Assembly: GCA_903918675.1 (NCBI GenBank) | Contig: CAIXFE010000005.1 | Location: 1-32,901, forward strand | Length of the DNA stretch: 32,901 nucleotides | Reading direction: 5' to 3' | From: an uncultured bacterium | GTDB lineage: Bacteria; Patescibacteriota; Gracilibacteria; Absconditabacterales; Absconditicoccaceae | In this document: positions 1 to 8,115 of the stretch, in pieces | Position numbering within the stretch: position 1 is the first letter of the stretch | How the letters are laid out: each line of letters opens with the position of its first letter | The notes under the pieces: generated by a model | Database searches by the model: none | What the model saw: only the letters and a program-made list of their open reading frames with translations | What the model was told of the DNA's origin: nothing | Made by a program: the position numbers and the translations under genes

Positions 1-69
1 ATAGATGATTAGCTAGAACCGAGAAAGTTAAACTATGTTTTGAATTCTTATCACGTACGATAAAATAAT

Positions 70-109
70 CCACCCGTTTTTGTCTCTAAAAAACCCACCC
101 CTTTTTGTC
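70..109. repeat. Two direct repeats of a CCACCC-TTTTTGTC unit
   Basis: The unit CCACCCgTTTTTGTC lies at 70-84 and CCACCCcTTTTTGTC at 95-109, a 25-base period, just downstream of the dnaA stop. Bases 1-126 carry no gene that I can support. A short inverted repeat, TTATC-N6-GATAA, lies at 48-63. Repeated blocks of this type can be terminal sequences of integrase-type insertion elements, but no transposase is visible, so that reading is a guess. Confidence 0.5.
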
Positions 110-126
110 CACTATACCACAATTTG

Positions 127-1605
127 CTACTTCTCCAATCGATCAATAAACACATTGTAATCATGTGAAATATCTTGATCGGTTTTGCATTTTTTCTCGA
201 TATTGTTGATGGCATAGATGACGGCCGCATGACCTTTTCCTCAGAAATAGTCACCGATCTTCTCCAATGTCCGGCCGAAATTTCTCTTGGCGATGAGCAT
301 CAAGATCTGACGCGCATTGGTCACTTCTTTTCTTCTTGCTTCGGATTTCAGTTCATTGACGCTGAGATTGTAATATTGGGCAACCATCTCTACGAGATGA
401 GAAAAATTTTGCAAGCTCTTGGAATTGGATTTGACGGCCATTTCTTTGTGCGTGATATCGTCTTGGACAGCGTAGCCAAGGGTCTTGAGACAGGCATATA
501 CATCATCATTAGTTAAGTCGGCATGTAATACTTTTTTTCTTGTGATCAAAATATTGAGCGCTCATTCCAGTTCTCTGACATTGTCTTTGACGTGCTTGGC
601 GATCAATTCCAGAAATGAAAAATCCATCTCCTCCCCTATCACTTGCAGCTTGGATTGAAGAATCGCAATCCTGGTTTCAAAGTCTGGAGCTTGGATATCA
701 GCTACAAGTCCCAAGGCAAAACGTGATTTCAATCTGGGCTCGATATGCATGAGTTCTTTGGGTGGGCGGTCAGAAGACAAGATGATCTGTTTTTTCTTCA
801 TCTGAAAATCATTGAAGATATTGTGAAATATTTCTTGCGTTTTATCCTTGTCTGCGATAAACTGGATATCATCTATCAATAAGACATCTACTTCGTCAAA
901 TTTTTTGAGGAGGCTGGAAAGTTTATTGCCTCTGACTCCGGTCACGATCTCGTCTACCAATTTGCTGGTCGGGAGGTAAACCACGACTTTCTCTGGAGAT
1001 TTGGAGATGATCTCATTGCCGATCGCCTGCATGAGATGTGTCTTTCCCAGTCCCACATTTCCGTACATAAACAAAGGATTGTATGCTTCGCCTGGATGTT
1101 CAGCTGCTGCTTTGGCGGCGGAAAATGCGATATTGTTATGCGATCCGACGATGAAGGTATCGAAAGTAAATTTGGGATCAAAGAGGATGCCGAAGTAATT
1201 CGTCAATTCACTTTTGAGTCAATTTTTTACTTGTACTGCTTCATTAGCTTTTATCTCTTTGACGTTTAATATTTTCTTGAGATCGACTAAGAGATCGCTG
1301 CCATTGGTAAACTTAGCGTAGACCACGAATTTGATCGTATATTGAGGATTGTAACTTTCGTTGACTGCATCTTTGATCGTCTTGGCAAAAAATTTCTTGG
1401 CCTGCGTGAGAACAAATTCATTGGGAACTCAGATATAGACGATCTTCTCATGGTCATCGACATTGACGATGCCGACTTTACAGAGGAAGGAAAGAATTTT
1501 TTTCTGATCCTCATGGACGGCCAAATGTCTGATGATCTTCTCTCGCATATCACGAAAAAGTGCCTTCTTCTCTTCATCGTATTGATCGACCATGTCCAAC
1601 AACAT
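127..1605 (-). CDS. dnaA: Chromosomal replication initiator DnaA
   Basis: The 492-residue protein binds origin DNA boxes and melts the origin in an ATP-dependent way. Domain I is at the N-terminus and includes a VPNEFVL segment near residue 60. The AAA+ domain has Walker A GNVGLGKT at about 182-189 and Walker B LLIDD at about 242-246. Domain IV carries the DNA-binding signature GGKGHAAVIYA from about residue 455. Several glycines, including the first of GGKGH (TGA at 241-243), are encoded by UGA; in the standard code the gene would fall into four pieces. The start is the ATG at 1605, because codons further upstream translate a low-complexity repeat (1640-1712). It is last in a run of minus-strand genes. 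The stop is TAG. Confidence 0.95.
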
Positions 1606-1639
1606 TGTAACAATAAGGTTATTTGATAAATTGTATCTC

Positions 1640-1712
1640 TGGATATTGAAACATTGAGGATTGAGGATTGAAACATTGTAATCTCTCAATGTCTCCATAT
1701 CTCAATGTCTCA
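1640..1712. repeat. Low-complexity GGATTGA/ATTGAGA repeats upstream of dnaA
   Basis: On the minus strand, variants of ATTGAGA and GGATTGAAACATTG are repeated between the 139-residue membrane protein and dnaA. They form the dnaA leader and belong to the same style of minisatellite seen elsewhere in the window. I see no clear DnaA-box cluster here. Confidence 0.5.
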
Positions 1713-1714
1713 AT

Positions 1715-2134
1715 TTATTTCTTTATTCTCTTCATCATTCTCTCTCTTATCTCCATCGATAATGCTCCTCTCCCATAATACACCTTACTGATAAGCTGAC
1801 TTTCTGTCAAAGAAAATCCTGCTGCGCTAAGCAGAGAATCTAGAGAATGAGTACCTGTCTTTGTACTGAATTTTTCTAGATATGCAATGCATAGTGTGCA
1901 GAATTCTTGATCATTGGCCTTGCTCATATTTTGGAGTAATAATTGCTTCTGCATGCGATCCATATCCTCATGATGATGCTGCTGATGTGTAGATTCTTTG
2001 CGATAATTCTTCAGGAGAAACAGACCATACACGCCGAGAAGGAGAAACAGCCCCGCGAGAAACCACACGCCAAAAACCCTCAGCGTAAAATCTAGCTGGA
2101 GTCCTGCTATATTGGGAAGCGCAAATCCATACAT
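1715..2134 (-). CDS. Small membrane protein next to the vWA gene (unknown, perhaps DUF4381-like)
   Basis: The protein has 139 residues. A hydrophobic segment at about residues 21-42 forms one membrane helix, followed by basic residues (KNYRK), a His-rich stretch (HQQHHHED) and a helical C-terminal domain ending in a strongly basic tail. The start is the ATG nine bases after the stop of the vWA gene; an in-frame TAG lies four codons upstream of it. In many bacteria vWA proteins are paired with one-helix DUF4381 proteins in MoxR/Bat-type operons, and the position and shape fit that. The sequence likeness is weak, so the family assignment is only a suggestion. The gene contains no UGA codon. Confidence 0.75.
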   Translation of the reverse strand: MYGFALPNIAGLQLDFTLRVFGVWFLAGLFLLLGVYGLFLLKNYRKESTHQQHHHEDMDRMQKQLLLQNMSKANDQEFCTLCIAYLEKFSTKTGTHSLDSLLSAAGFSLTESQLISKVYYGRGALSMEIRERMMKRIKK

Positions 2135-2143
2135 GGAGTCTGG

Positions 2144-2806
2144 CTAAAGAGCTAAAACGCTGATTAAGCAAAGGAGAACGATGAGCCAAGTGGCTTGAAA
2201 GGTGGAAAGGTTGGACCCTCCTTGGTGGAGGACAAGAGGTGGGAAGGTTGAAAGGTTAAGGTTTTTCGTGGTGACATCTCTATTATTAAGAGAATGGATT
2301 TGGGTTCATAGTAAGAGGTTTATTGCATGAGTTCTTAATGATGAAGGAAGATCAATATCTCCAATGATTACTAATTGTTTTCATTTGAGTGCTTCAGACA
2401 ATCATGTAGACCATTCCGACACGCTTCAACGCTTCAACGCTTCAACGTTTCAACTCTGTAAAACAAGAAGCCCATTGGCATATTGCAGCAAATTTCATGT
2501 ATCTAAAGTTGGCGGAATGAGATAATTGATTTCATCGCCATACGTGACGAGTCAAAATGAACGCTCTGGATGAGTCTGAACAAGTTGCGTAATAATTTGT
2601 TTCGCCGCATCTAATCTCGTGATCAGAGCTCAATTCTCTGCGATGATATCTTGCGTCAGCATTCAGGTATGCATATCTATGATGATCACTGTGGTAGGAT
2701 CATTGGTCTGCGGCGATGCGGGGATGAAAAATACTACTCCCGCCAAGATGATTGCCGCTACAAGTAAGCAAATCTTTATCCATATGATGGCTTTGGTATT
2801 GTGCAT
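2144..2806 (-). CDS. vWA-like domain protein with N- and C-terminal membrane helices
   Basis: The protein has 220 residues. A membrane helix lies at about 8-30, followed by a von Willebrand A-like core: the strand VIIIDMHTGM occupies the MIDAS position but has D-M-H-T-G in place of DxSxS, so metal binding may be weakened. Then come a helix (LDAAKQIITQLV), FGLVTYGDEI and IPPTLDTG. A last hydrophobic segment ends the protein. At least eight glycines are encoded by UGA. The coding DNA contains GTTGAA-type minisatellites at 2205-2260 and 2420-2455, the latter encoding GNVEALKRGSV. The start lies ten bases after the Nudix stop, and the stop is nine bases before the next gene, so this is clearly an operon. 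Resemblance to BatA/BatB is general only. Confidence 0.75.
2420..2455. repeat. GCTTCAAC minisatellite inside the vWA gene
   Basis: Three to four tandem copies of an 8-9 base ACGCTTCAAC unit lie in frame. On the coding strand they read GTTGAAGC. One of the frame positions uses TGA as glycine. Related repeats occur at 11150-11193, 15182-15218 and, with changes, at 19902-19937. Confidence 0.8.
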
Positions 2807-2816
2807 AATGACGAGC

Positions 2817-3248
2817 CTAATTAAAAGATTCTAGAAGTTTGTAGGCTTTGTCCCACAATGTTTTAAGTGATTGGTAGGTAAGTTTTTCTCTGACTTTATT
2901 TGCCGGCAACCGGATCGTATCTTTTATCTCGGCCTTTTGTTTGATGACCTGCTGGCTTCATACAAATCATACATAATATCAGATGTATTTATCGATCACT
3001 TCCTGATCTCTTCTGGGATAGGTATAATGTTCTTTAAAGATTTTCTCTTGATATATTTTGACCTCTGGGATTCACGTTTCTTCTATAAATTCTCTTTGCG
3101 CTGCCATCAACGGAGTCTCCTCTTCTTCGGTATGGCCTTTGGGAAATCATCGATATCTTCCTCCGATAGTCTTGACGAGAAGCACCTCATAGTTTCCTTG
3201 TACATTTTTATAGATTGGAATAATTCCGTAAGAAAATTCTTTTATCAT
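2817..3248 (-). CDS. Nudix hydrolase
   Basis: The protein has 143 residues. Nudix enzymes hydrolyse nucleoside diphosphates linked to another group, and many clean damaged nucleotides or alarmones. The full Nudix box GX5EX7REFIEETGI is present at residues 38-60, with Gly59 and the preceding Gly34 encoded by UGA. The N-terminal strand reads YGIIPIY and is followed by EVLLVK. The C-terminus continues past the fold with KTLWDKAYKLLE, typical of a closing helix. The ATG at 3248 gives the family's usual length. Substrate cannot be deduced. It sits between the SufB/D-type gene and the vWA gene, all on the minus strand. Confidence 0.9.
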
Positions 3249-3323
3249 CGGCCTTTGGGAATAAAAAGTAGTGACGGGTTACGCGTCACGAGTTACGAGT
3301 TCTCCCGCTAGATATAATTGCCA

Positions 3324-4001
3324 CTAGTCACTAGTCACCAGACACTCGTCACTATATTTATCCAATAACAACTTCAGCTTCTCCGCATCTTGATCATTCA
3401 TACCGATTTTCATTTGTTCATAGATATGATTGAAATATCACTGGATCACAAGTTTCTGCGCCTGCTGAGGGGTCAATCCCCTGCTGGTCATGTATAATAA
3501 TTTTTCGCTATCTATCCTTTCTATCTTAGCTCCATGATTTGCTTGGACATCGTTGGATGCGACGCTTAACATAGGCTTGGCTTGGATGTGAATATGGTCG
3601 CCCAAAATAATATTCTCCTGTAAGAGTCCCGCGATAACCTTTGTCGTCCCGGGAGCGATCGCGATATCTCCATTCACTTCAATTGCACTTTCATCTTGGA
3701 AGAAACTGATCAGATGCACATGAGCCTGAGTCTGAGAATGGTCTATCTGGACCTGGATATCAGCCTGAGTTTTTTTTCCCAGAAAAATACCAAATATCTG
3801 GATATCACTTCAGGATCCGACCGTCTTCACGGAGATCCTACTACGTGCGTCTGTCCCCACGACCAAATATTTCAGCATACTTTTTTCTCCGACAAGAATT
3901 TCTCTATTAGCAGAAATATCTGCATATTGATCGATCAGAATATCCTGAGAATGCCTGGGTATTTTCGTGGTACCTATTTTATTGCGGAAGAAATGAGTCA
4001 T
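3324..4001 (-). CDS. Short SufB/SufD-family protein (Fe-S cluster assembly scaffold)
   Basis: The 225-residue protein contains the beta-helical core of the SufBD family: a repetitive beta-strand region (NREILVGEKSMLKYLVVG), then PMLSVASNDVQANHGAKIERID, which matches the conserved DVxAxHG segment, and LLYMTSRGLTPQQAQKLVIQGYF, the usual C-terminal helix pair. Typical SufB or SufD proteins have over 400 residues, so the N-terminal part is missing. SufBD scaffolds act with the ATPase SufC, which is not visible here. Gly residues at 3810 and near 3436 are UGA. The final ten residues translate a repeat (AGTGACTAG-like), so the end may have drifted. The family is clear; whether it is SufB-like or SufD-like is not. 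Confidence 0.85.
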
Positions 4002-4019
4002 AAAGTCTGTAAGGGTCTG

Positions 4020-4100
4020 TAAAGCGCGCCTGCCTCTGGCAGGTCTTAAAGTTTATAAAGTCTAAGTTCTAAGCTCTAAGCTCTAAGTTCTAAGTTCTAG
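4020..4100. repeat. CTAAGTT/CTAAGCT minisatellite and a CCTGCC palindrome
   Basis: Bases 4054-4099 are tandem variants of a 7-base unit CTAAGTT/CTAAGCT. The short inverted repeat GCCTGCC-TCT-GGCAGGT lies at about 4028-4043. The same CTAAG unit returns in inverted orientation at 7217-7248, and a longer version of the palindrome at 25228-25247. Confidence 0.8.
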
Positions 4101-4103
4101 AAA

Positions 4104-4616
4104 CTATTTATTCAATTCGTGTCTTCTGATAAGATTGAGTAATTCTGTCTTCGATGTCCCTGTATCTGAAGGATTTGCTGTAGTCGAAGTATCTGCTGGA
4201 GAAGTTGCGGATGTTTCATCTGCGCCCGTAAATCCGAATGAAGTATCTCCTGTCAATTCGCTTCCCGTCATATTATTGAGATCATTCTCCAGGCTAGGAT
4301 CATAAGCGTTGAGTCCTGTATCTGTCGAGCCACTGATTGCATCACCACTGAGCAATGCTCCACTCAAGAGATCTCCGGAAAGTTCTCCTCAACTCAATGA
4401 CAAGGAGCCACTGCCTCGGAAAACGTAACCCAATGATGCGGGTCTTGTAATAGTTACTTGTCCTCGTGCATCGCTTCGATCTCTCGTATTGAGAAAATTT
4501 ATATAATTGCTAAAGTTAAAATTAAATTTTGCCCAGCCGATCAAAAGCATGCCTACAATGAAGACAAGAAGGACTCGCAAAATATATTTCAAAATCTTTC
4601 CAAAAAGCGAATGCAT
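4104..4616 (-). CDS. Single-pass membrane protein with Ser/Thr/Asp-rich tail, unknown
   Basis: The protein has 170 residues. A membrane helix at about residues 8-27 (ILRVLLVFIVGMLLIGWA) follows a short basic N-terminus, so the rest probably lies outside the cytoplasm. The outer part is low complexity: runs of SGS, LLSGALLSG, and many Thr, Ser, Asp and Pro residues. It ends with a small charged segment (LLNLIRRHELNK). One UGA glycine at 4389 joins the two halves. It is the first gene of the leftward run that ends in dnaA, and it starts downstream of the candidate promoter at 4648-4675. I do not recognise a family. Confidence 0.7.
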
Positions 4617-4647
4617 ATGGTTTTGTTAGAAAATAAATGATGCTTTA

Positions 4648-4675
4648 TCTATATTCATTATGTTTTGCATATCAA
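4648..4675 (-). promoter_or_regulatory. Candidate promoter for the leftward run ending in dnaA
   Basis: On the minus strand TTGATA, sixteen bases, then TATAGA, placing transcription start about 25 bases before the ATG at 4616. It is divergent from the promoter at 4708-4735. It was found by eye. Confidence 0.5.
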
Positions 4676-4707
4676 CAAAAAAAGACTATACTGCTTTATG
4701 AATAAGT

Positions 4708-4735
4708 TTGACATTATCGTAATAATGTTTATGCT
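4708..4735 (+). promoter_or_regulatory. Candidate promoter for the secreted Asn-rich protein
   Basis: A perfect TTGACA, sixteen bases, then TATGCT. A second possibility, TTGCTC at 4761 and TATAAA at 4785 with an 18-base spacer, lies closer to the ATG at 4826. Confidence 0.45.
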
Positions 4736-4825
4736 CTAATATGCGACATAAGCAGGCTTATTGCTCTCCTTTTGAGGCATCGAGTATAAAGCATATTCTC
4801 TATTTTACTTTCTAAATGTGTATTC

Positions 4826-5935
4826 ATGAAAAAGTTTCTGATTTCATTGATTGGTAGTGTTGCTTTGTTCGGCGGATTTTTTGCCGTCGTTTCTGCTCAT
4901 ACCAATAATGACTGTAGAGATGTAGAATTTAATAATGGCACTGTCTGTGTCGCGATGAATCAAACGAGCAACAATCACTTCGAGCTTCAGACTGATAACT
5001 CTGTCGGGACGATGAGATGTGACCTCCTTCTGCCTGACAATAGCCTTAGAAGCATCTCCTCATGTAACGGCTCATTTACCTACAATGGACAGAATACAGG
5101 AAAATTTAAACTGTATATCAGATCCAACGAGAATGCACCTACAGATCGAGATGGCAAACCAAGCAGCAACAGTCAACGAACCTATCCTCAATGGATGTAT
5201 GATTTTGACAATGGTGAATTTACCGATAGTGTAAATAACAACAACAATAATAACAATAATTCCAATGGTGACTTAGATAATTTCTATCTCACTACGGATG
5301 ATTCTTCTCCCTCTACCTATCAATATGTTGATCTCAACATTAAGGCTAGAGATAGCAGCAATAGTACGCTTACTGATTTCTCTGATACCGTAAAATTTAA
5401 AGTCTATTATGGAAACGCAGACAATTCTTCTTGGACATTAACTACTTCTTCTAGTTACTATGCTATGGCCTCTAACTACAATACCTACGGCTATAACTTC
5501 GATTCCTCTGACAATGGATATGCTCAGATCAGCAATGCTATTGAATTCAAAAATACCAACTACGATTACAAAGTTAGAGTGTACGATGAGAATGACACTT
5601 CTATCTACAAAGATATTATCTTCTATGTGAATGGTAATGGGAATGGGAATGGGAATGGGAATAATAACAATAATAGCAGTTCCGTAGATGGCTTTACCTC
5701 TACCGAGCTCAGCACCGTACAATCTATGTATGATGCTTGGCCTTCGATGATTACCAATCTTAAAAACACTTATTCAATATTGAGAAATAGCACTGCACGG
5801 AAAAATAGATCTGACACCTTCTATGATGCTATGAAAGATATCCTAGATGATGTCTCTAGTAGGACCTATGATACTTACGATAGCTACTATGCAGGCTTCT
5901 TATCTCGATATAATTATACGATCAGTATCAGATAA
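4826..5935 (+). CDS. Secreted Asn/Ser/Tyr-rich protein without UGA codons
   Basis: The protein has 369 residues. A classical signal peptide is present: MKK, a hydrophobic core LISLIGSVALFGGFFAVV, then SAH. The mature protein has an N-terminal Cys-containing region (residues about 25-80), a poly-Asn linker at about 138-147, a beta-rich middle region (YLTTDDSSPSTYQYVDLNI, like an Ig-type or DUF domain), a second (NG)n/Asn linker at about 271-285 and a helical C-terminal domain of about 80 residues. None of its 21 glycines is encoded by UGA, unlike almost all neighbours of similar size, and the frame is open in the standard code. It is followed by a strong terminator. It is probably an abundant surface or exported protein; no family is recognised. 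Confidence 0.9.
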   Translation: MKKFLISLIGSVALFGGFFAVVSAHTNNDCRDVEFNNGTVCVAMNQTSNNHFELQTDNSVGTMRCDLLLPDNSLRSISSCNGSFTYNGQNTGKFKLYIRSNENAPTDRDGKPSSNSQRTYPQWMYDFDNGEFTDSVNNNNNNNNNSNGDLDNFYLTTDDSSPSTYQYVDLNIKARDSSNSTLTDFSDTVKFKVYYGNADNSSWTLTTSSSYYAMASNYNTYGYNFDSSDNGYAQISNAIEFKNTNYDYKVRVYDENDTSIYKDIIFYVNGNGNGNGNGNNNNNSSSVDGFTSTELSTVQSMYDAWPSMITNLKNTYSILRNSTARKNRSDTFYDAMKDILDDVSSRTYDTYDSYYAGFLSRYNYTISIR

Positions 5936-5954
5936 TCTCCGATTTTCAATGACA

Positions 5955-5987
5955 TAAAAAGAGGTGGACGCAGGTCTGCCTTTTTTT
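5955..5987 (+). terminator. Rho-independent terminator
   Basis: AGGTGGAC (5962-5969), loop GCAG, GTCTGCCT (5974-5981), then a run of seven T. The stem has two G-T pairs and is extended by an A-run before it. It closes the secreted-protein gene. Confidence 0.85.
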
Positions 5988-5997
5988 ATTCCTCTCA

Positions 5998-6049
5998 TTC
6001 TTTGATTTGAAAATTCATCTATAATCCATAAGCTATGGTATATAGCTTA
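5998..6049 (+). promoter_or_regulatory. Candidate promoter and hairpin/operator ahead of the prepilin gene
   Basis: TATAAT at 6020-6025 is preceded, sixteen bases earlier, by a weak -35 TTCTTT. A perfect 8-base inverted repeat, TAAGCTAT-ggtat-ATAGCTTA (6029-6049), starts just after the -10 box. It could be an operator or a 5' leader hairpin. Confidence 0.45.
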
Positions 6050-6085
6050 GTTGTATCAATGAATTTTTAATTTTCACCTTTATCC

Positions 6086-7219
6086 ATGAAGAAGAAATGA
6101 TTCACTCTCCTGGAGATACTGATTTCGGTCACGATCTTTTTTATCTTGCTGGTCGTGGTTCTTTGATTGTATACTAGGATGATAAGGCTCAAATACAATA
6201 TCCAAGCGAGACAATCTTTGGTAGAAAATTCATACAATGCGATGGAAAAGATCAATTTATTACTCAAAGATTATACGATAGACTATGAAGAATATTTCAA
6301 TAGGCAAGAAGTCTGATGCAATGGGACTGCCTGATCATGATTTACGCGGGATGTCGGGACTGGAGGATACTGTGCAAATTTTTCTGCATATGGGAATGAT
6401 AATTATCTTGCCGATGGAACGCATAAAATATATTATTGCAGTTCCATAGGATTATTGAATGAACCTTGAGTAATAGCCTGAGCTGATGTACAAAATGGGA
6501 ATGGTTGTGCTCAGACAGGATACCAATCCTTTGGTGAATATTATCGGCAATTTCGAGATGTCAAAAATGATGTAGATAGTATCTCTGGAGCCGTAGGCGA
6601 TGAAGATGATCAAGATGTACTGAAATGACCTGCCGCTATCAGCGATGCCACTGGCGTGCAAGAATTGTATTTGATTTCTCAAGATGGAAAACAGAGAGTC
6701 TACCTAAGAAGAGCCTTGATAGAAAGCGGGGACTGGAATAAGGATGGCATAACGTGAAATGTGGCCAGCGATAATTTATATACCCTACAAATTTTGAAGC
6801 TCAGAGGATTTGATGCAGGGACACATCATGATTTCGATCCAGTAAATTCTTCTGGAGTCTATGATGGGAATATCGATACTCGAGCCTGTGATTACGCGCA
6901 AGGATTTATCTGTCAGGGAAGTGGCGTCAGCGCACTCTATTCATGATATGCACTGCCTGCTGATAGTAACGATGGACGAGTAAACCTCTTCGACCAAGAT
7001 CTGACAGTAAGCAATCGAAACCTCGTGATCTCTCCTACCAAAAATCCTGATTACGCGTTAGCTCAAGACGAAGTGCAGATCAATCCCTACTTTACGATCT
7101 CATTGACGAATAGTTTATATGGAAAAATATGGTACAAAAAACTCTGACTGCCGTCGTTGGATGACTTCCAATTGAGCTTGCAGACGAGTTTTTCTACGAA
7201 AGGATGGTATACGAAGTAG
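6086..7219 (+). CDS. Type IV prepilin-like protein (minor pilin or pseudopilin)
   Basis: The protein has 377 residues. The N-terminus MKKKG-FTLLEILISVTIFF is a class III signal: prepilin peptidase cuts after the Gly and the next Phe is methylated, with Glu at +5. That Gly is encoded by TGA at 6098-6100, direct support for the glycine reading. The hydrophobic helix runs to about residue 27. The globular part is large (about 340 residues) and contains several Cys residues (CNG, GYC, YYCSS, GCAQ, RACDYAQGFIC), so disulphides are likely outside the cell. Length and position suggest a PilW/PulJ-like minor component rather than a major pilin. No assembly genes are in the window. It ends at TAG, followed by CTAAG repeats. 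Confidence 0.88.
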
Positions 7220-7320
7220 AGCTTAGAACTTAGAGCTTAGAACTTAGAGATATTATTTTATCTAAGGTCTAAGAGCTACTAACTAAGGTCCAGACTAAGG
7301 TCTAAGAGCTACTAACTAAG
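7217..7320. repeat. CTAAG-type repeats with a 26-base direct repeat
   Basis: Bases 7217-7248 are AGAGCTTAGAACTT repeats. A 26-base sequence beginning CTAAGGTCTAAGAGC occurs at 7262-7287 and again at 7295-7320, a 33-base period. It overlaps the end of the small minus-strand reading frame described next. Confidence 0.85.
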
Positions 7321-7493
7321 ATCTCGTTTAAGACTTTATAGACTATTTTTTTATATTGCGCTTCGTCCATTTCAATAGTCTGCTCATAATACAGTAGCAG
7401 TTTCTTGACGATGAATTTCTTGGTCTGCATCTGTTTGTGGATGCGGTTGATTTTGATTTTCAATAATTTCTGGCTGAGGATAGGTTTCTTCAT
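7302..7493 (-). CDS. Possible small Lys-rich protein, overlapping another frame
   Basis: The frame has 63 residues and starts MKKPILSQKLLKIKINRI. It is basic and helical, ending MDEAQYKKIVYKVLNEIL. It overlaps the frame at 7351-7551 in another register, so both cannot be ordinary genes. The C-terminal half looks more protein-like than the other frame's end; a frameshift joining the signal peptide of the other frame to this tail would give a plausible small exported protein. No family is known. Confidence 0.3.
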   Translation of the reverse strand: MKKPILSQKLLKIKINRIHKQMQTKKFIVKKLLLYYEQTIEMDEAQYKKIVYKVLNEILVSSS

Positions 7494-7551
7494 CTAAGAT
7501 AGAGGTAAATTCACACATGATAATAAGAATAAAGAATAAAAAAACTCTCAT
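7351..7551 (-). CDS. Possible small exported protein
   Basis: The frame has 66 residues. MRVFLFFILIIMCEFTS looks like a signal peptide or lipoprotein-type leader, followed by a hydrophilic, Gln/Pro/Glu-rich stretch. One UGA codon must be read as Gly to reach the TAA. It overlaps the frame at 7302-7493. The leader is the best evidence; the end of the frame looks random. Confidence 0.35.
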
Positions 7552-7599
7552 GATGCTGATGACCGTGAGAGTATGGTAGATTTTTATAATAAGCAAAAA

Positions 7600-8037
7600 C
7601 TACACTCACGGCTTGGGTGGCTTCTTGATTTGCTTGAATTGTCTGATGAGATCACGAAGTGTCATATTTAGAACGATACCTTTAATTTAAAAAAATGCCT
7701 CCACTGCTGTGATGCAGGAAGGGATTTGAAGTGGATGATATTTTTTCTCATTACCTCAAAAGTTCCTGCAGTGCAGTCTTCTTAGAGGTCTTCTTAATGT
7801 GGGAGAAATAAATAGTCATAAAGTGATGTGATATAAATGATATTGAGTATATAGGAATCTTGTTGCGAAATGCAAGAGTTTTTTATATAAAATTCTCCTT
7901 TTACTAATTCTGTCCCCCTTTGCGAAGGGGGAAGTCCGGAGGACAGGGGGATTTTAAATCCTCCACCCTAAAGGGTTCCCCCTCCTTTAAAAAAGGAGGA
8001 CAGGCTAAGTGAATACTTCAAGAACTCAAGAATAACT
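7600..8037. other. Gene-poor stretch before the transporter gene
   Basis: On the minus strand a 21-residue frame MTLRDLIRQFKQIKKPPKPGV (7600-7665, stop TAG) could be a tiny peptide, without further support. Bases 7690-7860 hold no convincing frame. A weak inverted repeat TCCACT/AGTGGA (about 7700-7735) is followed by a T-run and might be a terminator-like structure or a small RNA. The remainder is the palindromic repeat at 7911-8004. Confidence 0.4.
7911..8004. repeat. Palindromic REP-like element
   Basis: CCCCCTT-TGCG-AAGGGGG (7914-7931) is followed by GGAGGACAGGGGG, and a second hairpin CCTCCTTT/AAAGGAGG lies at 7981-7999, then ACAGG. The outer sequences are inverted copies of each other (CTGTCCCCC and GGAGGACAG types). 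This is a typical intergenic palindromic element. Confidence 0.8.
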
Positions 8038-8038
8038 A

Positions 8039-8077
8039 AGACTTTCTGCTTGAAAAAAAGCTGATAATTACTACCTT
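8039..8077 (+). promoter_or_regulatory. Candidate promoter for the MFS gene, copy 1 of a duplicated segment
   Basis: TTGAAA (8050-8055), sixteen bases, TACCTT (8072-8077), about 40 bases before the ATG. The 21-base block beginning AGACTTTCTGCTTGAAAAAA at 8039 recurs exactly at 9420, in front of lysS. Confidence 0.45.
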
Positions 8078-8115
8078 ATGAGAAATAACTGCTTTACCCC
8101 TTCGTTACTCCCCCA

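Noticed and set aside
2871-3311. Plus-strand frame of 146 codons
   Set aside because: It is antisense to the Nudix hydrolase with a perfect Nudix box.
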